DNA of 64,000 nt from Achatina immaculata (GCA_009760885.1 CM019719.1:33803584-33867583); one strand, 5' to 3'. Shown: positions 25,951 to 34,239, counted from the first letter of the stretch. The notes: generated by a model not told the origin, from the sequence alone. Translations and numbers: made by a program.

Positions 25951-26379
25951 GGTCTGGGAGCAAGTAAGTCTGTGAAGTGAATAATAAAACAGACGCAAAA
26001 GAACGTAGATCAGTCGTAGATTAAATGAGATAACAGTCATTATTACAGTGGACAATAGTGGAAATTATTAGAGAGATGAATAACTATAAGAAACAAGTTA
26101 TATCTACACATGGGCAGACGAGTAGAAGATAGAATCTCCGTGCATACATCAACTGATATTTTCCTGCTTCAAAAGCTATGAAAAAATAAAAAAGCTATGA
26201 AAAAAATATGAAAAAGGGCAATAACTACTTTAGATGATTGAAAGTGTTTTTGCCACAGTGGACAAATATTTTCGAGTTTATCTCCCTTAGACTTCACACC
26301 TTGTACCAAAAAAAAAAAAGTAATGCATTATACAAATTTAATCTTACCTTATTACAGTTGCGTGCACTGCGGGTCTCAT
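10527..26379 (-). CDS. Spliced gene for a two-pass membrane protein (204 residues)
   Basis: Four coding exons join as 26379-26348, 18934-18761, 14228-14108 and 10814-10527: 615 nt, 204 codons plus TAA. Every intron is GT-AG, and the phases match at all three junctions (2, 2, 0). The product has an arginine-rich start (residues 11-30), a first membrane segment at about 31-53 ([12 protein letters not shown]), a short loop, a second at about 72-96 ([16 protein letters not shown]), and a hydrophilic tail with a His cluster (131-137) and a Thr5-Glu3 run (181-188). The basic N-terminus suggests both ends are cytoplasmic. Two closely spaced segments with a GP motif before the second recall TMEM200-type proteins, but I cannot confirm the family. 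Introns of about 7.4, 4.5 and 3.3 kb carry transposons. Upstream non-coding exons may exist. Confidence 0.7.
10900..11399. other. Intronic DNA, nothing recognised
   Basis: GC-richer stretch between the last exon and the mariner. No coding motif is seen. Confidence 0.5.
11402..12709 (-). mobile_element. Mariner transposon with both terminal inverted repeats, inactive
   Basis: A ~1.3-kb element, the usual mariner length, inserted in the last intron of the spliced gene. Left end tacaaggtccgacacttaag and right end (ending at 12709) match as 29-bp inverted repeats with four mismatches. TA lies at or just outside each end, as expected for TA target duplication. Transposase parts in order on the minus strand: helix-turn-helix from MEHKASS (about 12510) with [17 protein letters not shown], then [10 protein letters not shown], the first catalytic aspartate in AEDETW, the second in LHDNSPAQ, and the third block. 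Several frameshifts break the gene (near 12265, 11900 and 11780), and the third catalytic residue is Asn instead of Asp (PRCNYFLF). Confidence 0.93.
12710..13265. other. Intronic DNA, nothing recognised
   Basis: AT-rich intron sequence with T-runs and no motif. Confidence 0.5.
13271..13341. repeat. (TA)n microsatellite
   Basis: About 71 bp of pure TA within the last intron of the spliced gene. Confidence 0.98.
13478..13499. repeat. Poly(G) tract
   Basis: About 18 consecutive G followed by gaggggt, a possible quadruplex-forming run. Confidence 0.9.
13600..13780. repeat. ~36-bp minisatellite, 5 copies
   Basis: The unit includes gtacttcagtgacttgtcat followed by cccctaggatt. It is intronic. 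Confidence 0.85.
13934..14039. repeat. (CAGA)n and (TGGA)n microsatellites
   Basis: (CAGA)n at 13934-13953 and (TGGA)n at 13983-14039. The second starts about 70 bp beyond the splice donor of the exon at 14108. Confidence 0.95.
14108..14228 (-). CDS. Third coding exon, second membrane segment
   Basis: The 121-bp exon has acceptor tcattttccctacag above 14228 and donor cag/gtaacg below 14108. It completes the codon split with the previous exon (GT+A, Val69), encodes residues 70-109 and ends in phase 0. The product [20 protein letters not shown] and the following aromatic-rich stretch form a membrane helix, then a Ser/Pro-rich linker. Confidence 0.72.
14260..15430. other. Intronic DNA, nothing recognised
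   Basis: AT-rich intron sequence with no repeats or motifs that I can name. Confidence 0.5.
15440..15725 (-). repeat. tRNA-derived SINE
   Basis: Reading from 15725 leftward, gtgattagagcactcgtct (A box) is followed by ctatggttcaaatc (B box) and a ~200-bp body ending near a catgaccttgatcgc block. The A box matches the head at 148-163. Confidence 0.7.
15730..16375. other. Intronic DNA, nothing recognised
   Basis: No recognised coding or repeat feature. Confidence 0.5.
16380..16830. repeat. 60-bp minisatellite, about 7.5 copies
   Basis: The unit contains ggtagaataaataaattatc and a ccactgcattccctgg block. Units are nearly identical in the centre. Since 60 is divisible by three, frames stay open on both strands without being genes. 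Confidence 0.97.
17105..17465 (-). mobile_element. LINE RNase H-like fragment
   Basis: The minus strand encodes [13 protein letters not shown] followed, with a frameshift, by residues fitting the GNERADRLA box of LINE-encoded RNase H. It sits in intron 2 of the spliced gene. The identification rests on one short motif. Confidence 0.45.
17740..18135. repeat. ~35-bp degenerate minisatellite, about 11 copies
   Basis: The unit is of the type ataacttcagtagcttcc then ttaataccatcaca. Copies diverge to the right. Confidence 0.85.
18216..18745. repeat. 26-bp minisatellite with higher-order structure, about 20 copies
   Basis: The basic unit is ctgatattacaaacattcct plus gtactg. Variants recur in a fixed order: a three-unit (78-bp) period around 18340-18530, then a two-unit (52-bp) period. 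The array ends about 20 bp inside intron 2 from the donor of the exon at 18761. Confidence 0.93.
18761..18934 (-). CDS. Second coding exon, first membrane segment
   Basis: The 174-bp exon has a strong acceptor (ttgtctctgtcctcacag) above 18934 and donor agt/gtaaga below 18761. It encodes residues 11-68: basic [13 protein letters not shown], then the membrane segment [20 protein letters not shown], then an acidic loop ending EAQK. It enters completing a codon with AG from the first exon and leaves with two bases, so both phases fit. Confidence 0.72.
19047..19430 (+). mobile_element. LINE family E (RTE-like), part 1
   Basis: Degenerate reverse-transcriptase C-terminal region, with the phrase [10 protein letters not shown] and a YRRLLRI-like stretch broken by stops. 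A second copy is at 22.29-22.50 kb. The reading is interrupted at about 19430 by repeat B and resumes at about 19770. Confidence 0.75.
19430..19770 (+). repeat. Dispersed repeat B, copy 3, inserted in LINE E
   Basis: This copy shares the start gtgaagacgct and the ccagtaacaggcctagct block with other B copies. It splits LINE E: the left side ends at a caggggaaa block and the right side resumes with gaggaaacaaggaaga, which are adjacent in the copy at 22.48 kb. Confidence 0.75.
19770..19990 (+). mobile_element. LINE family E, part 2 (3' end)
   Basis: Continuation of LINE E after repeat B. It encodes the GKQGRLRK stretch and a degenerate QDRNGWR-like end, as at 22.90-23.00 kb. Confidence 0.65.
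20000..20390. other. No gene recognised
   Basis: Intron 1 sequence without recognised features. Confidence 0.5.
20410..20834. repeat. 50-bp minisatellite, interrupted by a LINE, resumes at 21240
   Basis: The unit contains gtagcagaaggcagcaagta then taagaatataaatacaaaag. Perfect 50-bp copies lie at 20590-20834. Related units continue at 21240-21330 after the LINE A tail. Confidence 0.93.
20836..21230 (-). mobile_element. LINE family A 3' end (RTE-like), nested in a minisatellite
   Basis: On the minus strand this runs through the ISILQELNI and EKTVLEG-type phrases to the REAYRRAV end, with a short (TGAC)n tail at 20840. It is 5'-truncated, as expected of target-primed insertion. Confidence 0.85.
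21335..21870. other. No gene recognised
   Basis: AT-rich intron sequence without a nameable feature. Confidence 0.5.
21873..22262 (-). mobile_element. LINE family F 3' end (RTE-like)
   Basis: The minus strand encodes [17 protein letters not shown] then [18 protein letters not shown] and a stop, a typical RTE C-terminus. A related tail on the plus strand is at 53.8 kb. Frameshifts occur upstream. Confidence 0.85.
22285..22510 (+). mobile_element. LINE family E copy, part 1
   Basis: This matches 19.25-19.43 kb (aggaagatccttcagatt type start, gatggataggacatacgctt). It is interrupted at 22511 by a LINE A tail and continues at 22895. Confidence 0.8.
22511..22894 (-). mobile_element. LINE family A 3' end nested in LINE E
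   Basis: Minus-strand tail starting at a [14 protein letters not shown] phrase and ending with (GAAT)n at 22513-22527. tctaga flanks it at 22506-22511 and 22895-22900, a probable target duplication. Removing it restores a continuous LINE E frame. Confidence 0.88.
22895..23020 (+). mobile_element. LINE family E copy, part 2
   Basis: It encodes [15 protein letters not shown] then [14 protein letters not shown], the C-terminus of the element split by the LINE A insertion. Confidence 0.8.
23021..23480. other. No gene recognised
   Basis: A short (GAATA)n-like run near 23005-23050 is followed by AT-rich intron sequence. Confidence 0.5.
23490..24890 (+). mobile_element. LINE family C reverse transcriptase, degenerate, with an insertion
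   Basis: Pieces in order: [11 protein letters not shown] and [20 protein letters not shown] (fingers and palm), [13 protein letters not shown], a degraded catalytic region with [19 protein letters not shown], and a C-terminal block with SRGRP-like and AMNL.GSENY residues. The order is that of a LINE reverse transcriptase. Stops and frameshifts are many. About 170 bp of foreign DNA, including the repeat from the window start, lies at 23775-23945 between palm motifs. Confidence 0.85.
23867..23949. repeat. Copy of the repeat at 1-107, inside LINE C
   Basis: It has the ctccgtgtatagttatatac core in the same orientation as at the window start. Confidence 0.75.
24900..25900. other. No gene recognised
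   Basis: Intron sequence. The part 25390-25880 has a different texture and ends with aataaag; a solo LTR was considered but no ends were found. Confidence 0.4.
25905..25948. repeat. (GA)n microsatellite
   Basis: About 44 bp of GA repeat. Confidence 0.97.
26348..26379 (-). CDS. First coding exon with start codon
   Basis: ATG at 26379-26377 begins [10 protein letters not shown]. The donor aag/gtaaga ends the exon at 26348, leaving two bases that pair in phase with the exon at 18934. An in-frame TGA lies 25 codons upstream, near 26452, so the ATG is the likely start. A good acceptor (ttttacaaactcccatcacag) near 26460 suggests an exon of about 113 bp whose 5' part is untranslated. It contains two tiny upstream frames, ATG-ACG-TAA and ATG-TAA. 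A nearer acceptor, ctctacag at about 26384, is possible. Confidence 0.6.
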
Positions 26380-26574
26380 GATGCTGTAGAGAGTATCAAC
26401 AAAATGACCAGAATAAGCGCCCCTCTTTACATCAGATTCCGGATTACGTCATGGCTCGCCTGTGATGGGAGTTTGTAAAATAAAGATATTAGAGTATAAA
26501 GTTCAAAAATCAGAAATCTTTATTTTTGATGCCGAAATAATACATCATGGAATCAGCATCTTTTATAATAACAC

Positions 26575-26885
26575 GAGAAAGCGTAAATGAAAAATATGCG
26601 ATCTGGCTTACGGTGGCAAGGATCGCTATAGTCCCCATGGTGGTGGAGTCTGATAAAGAAGTATTGTACATCCCCTGCTTGTTAGTTCCACTCAAAGACT
26701 GCAACAACAAAAAAATTGGCCGACATAACTCGGTTCTAAGCTGACACAATGCTGTTGCTCAACACCTTCAAAGCATCGGCTGCAAAGAACATCCAGTGAG
26801 AAGAAGAAGAAGAAGAAGAAGATGATGATGATGATGATGATGATGATGAAGAAGAAGAAGAAGAAAGGGGAGGGGGGGGGAAGAG
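26575..26885 (+). repeat. Dispersed repeat B, copy 4, with a (GAA)/(GAT) tail
   Basis: It shares the ccatggtggtggagtctgat block and the gcatcggctgcaaagaacat block with other copies, and ends in (GAA)n(GAT)n(GAA)n. A simple-repeat tail suggests a retroposed element. Confidence 0.75.
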
Positions 26886-26889
26886 AGAG

Positions 26890-27550
26890 ATTTTTCATTG
26901 CTGCAGTGCATATATGTCTAAATCCATAAATTCGTTATTCTCTGACAGGCTTTTATCACGCGAACGTTATCAAACGAACATATAGGCCATATGTTAGAAC
27001 AACATGGTCTGCTAATAGATTTTCTTTTAAAAATAGAAACGTTTTAGACGTCACAAATGTTTTTTTTTTTTTATCCAAAACAGTTACAAGATGGCGGATG
27101 AGTGATGTGAGAATACGGAATCCAAAAAATTTCGGAGTTTATGGCCATAACTTTGTTCCAGCCTGTCTCTAATAGGATTACCAGATATTTCTCTTGGGGA
27201 AAAACCAGGAAATACGACTTTAGGGCGTGGGTGGGTGGGTGTTGGGACGGGGGAGGAGGGGGAGGGGGAAAGAGTGGTGTGTATAAGCAGGCATGTAAAT
27301 GCAGTCAGACGATATGTTTAAAACTGAACCCAGCGAAAGATCGTTTCCACGTGCGTAATCACTTATTTAAATCTAAAAATCAGAATCAAAACCACAGCCG
27401 GCCCGGGACGCGGTTCTCAAATCTTGCGAGTATGGTAAATCTCCGTGAACGTATTAGAGGCAAAAGACTTTTCGCGTAAATGTCAAGTCTTACATGCGAT
27501 AAATTTGCTCTGGAATGCACACAATAACAGAAGAGACGCAAAACAGTATG
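26890..27550. other. No gene recognised
   Basis: Contains a G-rich run at 27225-27270. Open frames have no recognisable motif. Confidence 0.5.
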
Positions 27551-27554
27551 ACAT

Positions 27555-27735
27555 GTGATGTGTTTTTTGTCATAAATCAAAAGTGTTTCGGTCATAAATC
27601 AGGAGTGTTTATATATATATATATTTTAGAACTGTGCTTGCAACAAATCAGAAATGTTTTTTATCATATATCAGAAGTGCTTTTGTCATAAATCAGAAGT
27701 GTTTTTGTCATATATATCAGAAGTGTATTTTCGTA
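27555..27735. repeat. ~24-bp minisatellite, about 6 copies
   Basis: Units of the type cataaatcagaagtgttttt with length variation and a (TA)n patch near 27611. Confidence 0.8.
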
Positions 27736-28519
27736 ACGAGTTCGCCTTCGTGTTTCTAGGACGAAGAGATAGATAAAAGGGATGGCGACTGCAGCGAAAC
27801 TACTTTAAATAATAAAGTTAGATAGAGGTGTATGGTGTAGTTTTACAGAATGTATAAATGAAAAAAAATACAACATCCGAAATTTCCGCGAAAGCTTTTT
27901 TCGAAGATTACATGCACAACGAGACAAAAACAAATAACTAAACGAAGAACTTATCTTAATATGGCCTCCTCCAGAAGTAGGAAACAGAGAAATGGGTGTC
28001 CACTAGAAGATGCATAGGGACCACGTGGGCCACATAAAGGATATGCCGATAGAGCCAATCGTAAAGAAGAGGTGGAGAGAGAGAGAGAGGAGGAAAACAC
28101 TTGATAGAAAGGGGTGGGGGGAAGGCAATAGAAACATGATAGCCGGTAGAGGAGGTGTCGGGGGGGGGGGGGGGCGGGGAAGGGGAAACAGAGAGATAAT
28201 GAATGAAGAACATAAACACCTGCAGGGGGAAAATGTGAAACTGTTGAATAAGACAAGACCTTATCAACACCAATATGTTGCCAGAGACGAAAAGAGGGTG
28301 GCAATAGGAAGGGGTAGCTAGGAGAAAGAAAAAGAGTTAAAAAAAGGGGGAGGGGAGTGGAAAACTAAAGAAGTTATAGAAAGCTGAAGACATTGTTAAT
28401 TCCTGCTGGTTGGAGACAGCCAGCCTGGAAAATAAGTCGCTGTTCTAGGATCCTCCGAGATTGTAGTAGTGAGGGCTTGTTGCCGCGATATATGGCTGAT
28501 CCGGTTCCAAAACTGATAA

Positions 28520-28915
28520 AGTTGTCAAGATATTCTCTGGCACTGATGTGACCCCAATGCCGTCATCTATGTAGCGTCTATAGAAGGGGGGAAATGGGCC
28601 TCTAAAGGCTCTCATAACTTTGTGTTCGAAGTGGCCCATGAACAGAAACTCGTAGCTGGGGCCCATTTTGGTATCCATGGCCACACCACTAACCTGGTGG
28701 AAGTAAAGGCCATTGAATTTAAAAGAATTAAGTTGGAGGACAAGTTGTATAAGGCACAGAATAGTGGACGTAGAAATAGAGGGATGGCGTATTTTGTTCA
28801 GAAAGTACTTGATGGCATGAAGTCCCTGATCATGCGGGATGGATGTGTATAAGGACACCACATCACGGGTGAAGATACGGTAGGTATCGTCATCTTGAAA
28901 CCGCATCAGACATCT
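28520..28915 (-). pseudogene. Penelope-like reverse transcriptase fragment
   Basis: It encodes FTRDVVSLYTSIPHDQG, then VSGVAMDTKMGPSYEFLFMG and FYRRYIDDGIG. The YIDD catalytic box is intact. The usual GVAMGTKMGP has Asp for the second Gly. Just after this the frame jumps by internal deletion, so no GIY-YIG domain follows on this strand. Compared with the copy at 33-34 kb the catalytic box is better preserved here. Confidence 0.85.
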
Positions 28916-28919
28916 TTCG

Positions 28920-29576
28920 CGGCAAGAAGCCCTCACTCCTAAACCGCGCTGTAGCTCGGACAGAGTTAAACTGGTACTCACGTACCACCCTCATAGCTTG
29001 GCAGTTAAAAACATACTGTTTCGCCATCTCCATCTCCTCCAGACCGAGCCTGATACATGTGAACATTTTGGGGAACCCTCATTGGTGGCCTACAGACGGG
29101 ACAAGAACCTCAGGGACCTTTTAATTCGTTGTCGCCTTAAGACAGATGACATTTTTTATGGTACCAGACGTTGCGGACGCCGTAGATGCAACATTTGTCC
29201 ATTTGTTGTCGAGGCTAGCCAGGTCTCCTTCCCTAAATCCACGTTATCAGTTCAGAAGGATTTCACCTGCACTCAACGCAATGTTATTTATGCTATTATG
29301 TGCAAACGTTGTGGTATGAAGTACATAGGGGAAACTGGTTTACGCTTAGGAGATCGATTTCGCCCGCATCTTAACGATATTTCTAAGAGGGCCTGGACAC
29401 CTGTGGCTAAACATTTTTGCCTTGGTAACCACAGGGGAAAACAGGACATTTCTATTAGTGCGATCCGCTCTTGTTCTGCTGATGTACGATCTCGGAGGGT
29501 CCTAGAACAGCGACTTATTTTCCAGACTGGCTATCTCCACCCAGCTGGAATTAACATTGTCTTCAGCTTTCTGTAA
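28920..29576 (+). pseudogene. Penelope-like element C-terminal half (zinc finger and GIY-YIG nuclease)
   Basis: An open frame runs from about 28920 to the stop at 29576. It has the cysteine cluster CGRRRCNICPF, then the GIY-YIG core VIYAIMCKRCGMKYIGETG, the Arg/His segment LGDRFRPHLND, and LEQRLIF...PAGIN with the family's conserved Glu and Asn. This nuclease is thought to nick target DNA. The reverse transcriptase half is missing on this strand, so it is 5'-truncated. Identity with the 32.9-33.5 kb copy is very high. Confidence 0.9.
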
Positions 29577-30424
29577 GTTTTTTCACCCCCCCCCCCCTTT
29601 TTTTTTACTTTCTTTCTCCTAGCTACCGCTCCCTACCACCACCCTCTTTTCTTCTCTGGCAACATATTGGTGTTGATAAGGTCTTGTCCTATTCAACAGT
29701 TTCACATTTTCTCCTTGCAGGTGTTTATGTTCTTCATTCATTATCTCTCTGTTTCCCCTTCCCCGCCCCCCCCGCCCCGACACCTCCTCTACCGGCTATT
29801 ATGTTTCTATTGCCTTCCCCCACCCCTTTCTATCACTTGTTTTCCTCCTCTCTCTCTTCTCCACCTCTTCTTCACGACTGGCTCTATCGGCATATCCTTT
29901 GTGTGGCCCACGTGGTCCCTATGCATCTTCTAGTGGACACCCATTTCTCTGTTTCCTACTTTAGGAGGAGGCCATATTAAGATAAGTTCTTCGTTTAGTT
30001 ATTTGTGTTTGTCTCGTTGTGCATGTAATCCTCGAAAAAGGCTTTTACCGAAATATCGGATGTTGTATTTTTTTCATTTATACATTCTCATAATTTCTAT
30101 TCGTTTTTTCTCACTTTACTCACTCCCTCCACCACTTTGTAAAGCTACACCATATACATCGACTTTATTAGAACGAAGGGATACAACTAAAATATTTTTT
30201 TCACAATTCTCTCCCTTGTTACAAAAATCCTTTCTACGTCCCCGTTTCAGAAAACTTAGTAGAGTTGCTGAAATACTTGACAGATCGATGCCTATAAATT
30301 TTATGTTGAATGCTGTGGAACAAATGGAAAGCTGAAATCCTAGGATTGTTTAAAAAAAACCCATCATGGCAAAGACCCTTAAGAATATAATGTTAGTGCC
30401 TATATTTTCCTTGATTTGACAGCG

Positions 30425-30485
30425 CAACTGAACCACTTATTTTAGTATAAGACGAACGCGCTAACCACTATGCCACACAGGCATC
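30425..30485 (-). repeat. tRNA-derived SINE head
   Basis: On the minus strand tgtggcatagtggttagcgc (A box) is followed by gtggttcagttgcgc (B box). Confidence 0.6.
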
Positions 30486-30559
30486 CAAAGATTCTAAAAT
30501 AATATATCATTGCAAAGAATTTGCTATTTTACACATCATTATTTCCAAGCAAACTGATT

Positions 30560-31065
30560 ACATGCATGATTGCTTTATATGTGTCCACATAGTCGCCACC
30601 GAAATTCAGGTACTTGCAGTGGTACCAGCTTTTGCAGCCCCTCCACCCCTCGCCAAAGAACGGCGACGTCAGCGTATCCAGCCACGAGTTCTTAGTTTTG
30701 GTTTCCAAAGCGCTAGGTGGCCACCCAGACCTTCACCTCGTTGAGGAGATGGTCATTACATAGAGTCAAGTCCAGACTGTAAGCAGGATAAAGGTGAGGA
30801 GAGTAGTTTAAACACTCCGCGTTGAACTACTCAAGTAAAACTCTTATTCACAGCTGAGTATGTCCTTGTCCTGTCTCTTCACCCACATCTATGCATCCGT
30901 CCAGAATTTCCGACACCAGTCCCTCATAAAGCTGCCATTCATAACTTTACCACCATACACGCGACGTAACTGAAGATGCGGCGGCGTGGTGTCTTTCTGT
31001 TTGCACGAAACGAGTAACACAGCGAACCTCACTTTTGGCCGAAATGGCGATTACGTGGTTCATGT
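30560..31065 (-). mobile_element. Mariner-type transposon relic, catalytic core deleted
   Basis: On the minus strand the N-terminal part reads AKSEVRCVTRF and MRDWCRKFWTDA with frameshifts, fitting the helix-turn-helix region of a mariner-type transposase distinct from that at 11.4 kb. The sequence then passes almost directly to a C-terminal NFGGDYVD end. The aspartate-bearing core is absent. Confidence 0.6.
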
Positions 31066-31389
31066 TTACTAGGTCGCTGCTCATGCACAATCGAACAAAA
31101 TTCAGTGACTGTGCGTTGACATTTAGAGGGATAACGCTTGACTGATTGCTAAAGGAAATACACCGTGTCGCTACGGCAACTAGTTTATTTTTACAGGCCA
31201 TTTAGAATTTGACTTTGGAATTACCTACACATAAAACAGTATTAAGTTGATTCTATAATTTTAAATGTTATGTCGTTTTCGTTTGGATGTGTCATAACGG
31301 GAAGCAGACATTCTATGTTAACCGTTAGAGAAAGAGGTTACACTGGCAAAAGAAATGATTTTGTTTAAAAAGTCCTTTAAATCATACGT

Positions 31390-31530
31390 CTCAATGAAAA
31401 ATAGACAGAGCTTAATGTAGAGTATTTCTCTATGAAAGGTGGACAGAGCTGGATATACGTCTCTATAAAGGCTAGATAGAGTTGGATATACGTCTTTATA
31501 AAGGCTAGATAGAGCTGGATGCACAGATGT
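31390..31530. repeat. ~45-bp minisatellite, 3 copies
   Basis: Units carry gctggatatacgtctctata and an aaaggctagatagag block. Confidence 0.85.
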
Positions 31531-31539
31531 GTTCATAGA

Positions 31540-32290
31540 AACTTAGTTGTTTCTTTCAGTTATTTCTGAACAAGGAGTGATATGAACGCGACAACAGACA
31601 AATTATTCTTTTTTTTCTATTTGTTTGCCTGACACTCTCCTTTCTTTAAAAAGTCTGTTTTTTTACCTGTTTTCTACCGCAGACACCTCTTCGATTTCAC
31701 CATTCAGATTAAATAATCCGGTATGTATTGATGTAAGGGTATATTACTGGTGATAATTGTTCCATGGAGCAAACTAAAGTTAATGTAAAGGTATATACCG
31801 GTGATACATTCTTCTCAGAAAGCTGGAAACGTGTGCTTCTTTCACACGTTATCCAGACATATTGGATTTTCAGAGATCTATCCGTTTTTCACCATTCAGA
31901 ACTGCAGTGGATCAGAATACTGTAAGCACAGTGACAAATTTAGCACTATTTTATTTTAACACGTTATTTCCAGGAGAATACCCTGTGACGGGTAAGCTGA
32001 CATGAAACATGTCTTAAGTTCTGTTTGGGCTTGCAGGGCCAGAAATAAAATGGAAAGTAAACATGATAAAATAAAAGGTAGCTCAGAGAAACACTGAAGG
32101 TCTCACGAGAGTGCAGGTTATGTTATCGTGAATTAATCTTTTCACGAATGAACTTAATCTAACCGGACATGAAAATCTGTGCAATCTGTTTCAGCGAATC
32201 GTGAAAAATTAGAATGACCAGGTAAGACACTCAGGAGGTACAAATAAGCGGAAGTCATGTGATCATGTAGCCGCTAATGCTGGTCTCACT
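31540..32290. other. No gene recognised
   Basis: AT-rich sequence with no assigned feature. Confidence 0.5.
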
Positions 32291-32296
32291 TTACTG

Positions 32297-34068
32297 ATTT
32301 TATTCCTAAATAAGGTAGACAGAGGTGTATGGTGCAGTTTTACAAAGTGAGGGAGGGAGTGAGTAAGGTGAGAAAAAAAAACGAATGAAAGTATGAGAAT
32401 GTATAAATGAAAAACATACAACATTCGATATTTCGGCGTGAGCCTTATTCGAGGATACATACACAACGATACACAAACACGAAGAACTTATCTGAATGTG
32501 TCTTCCTCCAAGTAGGAAACAGAAATGTATGTGGTAGAAGGGAGAAGGAAAGACCACACTGCCTCCAAACAAAAGATGCACGATAGAGCCAATCGTAAAG
32601 AAGAGGTGGGGAAAGAGGAGGAGAACAAGTGGGACAAAGGGGTGGGGGGAAGGCAATAGAAACATGATAGCCGCTAGAGGTGTCGGGGGGGGGGGGAGGG
32701 AGAGAGGGGAGGGAAAAGGGGACGCGGAGAGATAATGAATGAAGAACATAAACACTTGCAGGGAGAAAATGTGAAACTGATGAATAGGACAAGACCAATA
32801 TGTTGGCAGAGAAAAAAATAGGGTGGTGGTAGGGAGGGGTAGCATAGAGAAAGAAAGCAGTTTTAAAAAAGACCAGTGGAAAAGTTACAGAAAGCTGAAG
32901 ACATTGTTAATTCCAGCTGGGTGGAGACATCCAGTCTGGAAAATAAGGCGCTGTTCTAGGACCCTCCGAGATCGTACATCAGCAGAACAAGAGCGGATCG
33001 CACTAACAGAAATGTCCTGTTTGCCCCTGTGGTTGCTAAGGCAAAAATGTTTAGCCACAGGTGTCCAGGCCCTCTTAGAAATATCATTAAGATGCGGGCG
33101 AAATCGATCTCCTAACCGTAAGTCAGTTTCCCCTATGTACTTCAAACCGCAACGTTTGCACATGATAACATAAATGATATTTCGTGAAGTACAGGTGAAA
33201 CCCTCCTGTACCGACAACGTGGATTTAGGGAAGGAGATCTGGCTAGCCTCGACAACAAACGGACAAGTGTTACATCTACGGCGTCCGCAACGTCTGGTAC
33301 CGTAAAACGTGTCATCTGTCTTAAGGTGACTACGAATTAAAAGGTCCCTGAGGTTCTTGTCCCGTCTGTAGGCCACCAATGGGGGTTCCCCAAAATGTTC
33401 ACATGTATCAGGCTCGGTCTGGAGGAGATGGAGATGGCGAAACAGTATGTTTTTAACTGCCAAGCTATGAGGGTGGTACGTGAGTACTAGTTTCACTCTG
33501 TCCGAGCTACAGTGCGATTTAGGGGTGATGGCTTGTTGCCGCGATATATGGCTTATGCGGTTCCAAGATGACGAGAGAACGTGTTCTGGATAGCCGCGTT
33601 GACGGAAGAGATCTAGCATTTTATGGCCTTGATCCTGGAAATCCAAATCCTTCTTACACAAACGTCGCAACCTAAGAAGCTGGGAAAAAGGAAAAGAGTC
33701 CTTACACGATCTGGGATGGGAGGAAGAGTACAGGAGGTAGCTGTGAGAGTCTGTAGGTTTATAGTGGATAGAAGTAGTAAGCCCGGAAGGGCCGATAGTG
33801 ACGGCAATGTCAAGAAAGTTAGCGGAAGTAGCAGAGATATGGGAGGTGAAAGAAATGACAGGATTGTACTCCTTAACAAAACTGATTAAGTTGTTAAGGT
33901 CTTCCTCTGGCATTGATGTGATCCCAATGCCGTCTCTATGTAGCGTCTATAGAAGGCAGGAAAAGGGCCTCAGGCTCTCAGAACCTTGTGTTCGAAGTGG
34001 CCCATGAACAAACACGCGTAGCCGGGGCCCATCTTGGTACCCATGGCTACACCACTAATCTGGTCGAA
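32297..34068 (-). mobile_element. Penelope-like element, 5'-truncated
   Basis: The same family as the dimer at 28-30 kb, in single minus orientation. It begins inside the reverse transcriptase (LYFDQISGVAMGTKMGPGYA at about 34070) and ends with the family 3' flank to about 32297. The flank includes a poly(G) run, the acattcgatatttcgg block and a ggtgtatggtgcagttttac block near the end. Confidence 0.9.
32885..33913 (-). pseudogene. Penelope-like protein C-terminal 342 codons, GIY-YIG domain intact
   Basis: The open frame holds the end of the reverse transcriptase/thumb region (FLDIAVTI, YKPTDSHSYLLYSSSHP), the linker, the cysteine cluster CGRRRCNTCPF, the GIY-YIG core IIYVIMCKRCGLKYIGET, RFRPHLND and LEQRLIFQTG...PAGIN before the stop at 32885. 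Upstream the frame breaks at the catalytic box: a one-base deletion turns the YIDD codons into a shifted reading (about 33945). The first residue of the open stretch is therefore not a true start. Confidence 0.9.
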
Positions 34069-34239
34069 GTAAAGTAAAATGATTTTATTCCACAGATTTG
34101 ATGGTGCAGAGTTGTCGCTCTTAGATACAGAAAACCACGTGGTTTCATGTATGAGAATCTTTAGTATTCACAGTAAAATGACGGAATGAAAAAGGAAAAA
34201 CAAATTATGCCAAGATAAAATACTCGTGTGGTTTTGCAA

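Larger units (their letters stand above)
27815..30170. mobile_element. Penelope-like element, head-to-head inverted dimer
   Basis: Two partial copies of one element face away from a junction at about 28918. The left copy (minus) has a reverse transcriptase piece (28915-28520), deletions, a stub of the C-terminus near 28466-28395 and a 3' flank to 27815. The right copy (plus) has the zinc-finger/GIY-YIG half (28920-29576) and the same 3' flank to about 30170. The two flanks form an inverted repeat of about 650 bp per arm. Partial, inverted and tandem copies are typical of Penelope-like elements. Confidence 0.85.

Noticed and set aside
27815..34068. Hammerhead ribozyme motifs reported in Penelope-like elements
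   Set aside because: I looked in the flanks for a ctgatga core with a matching gaaa and found no convincing match.
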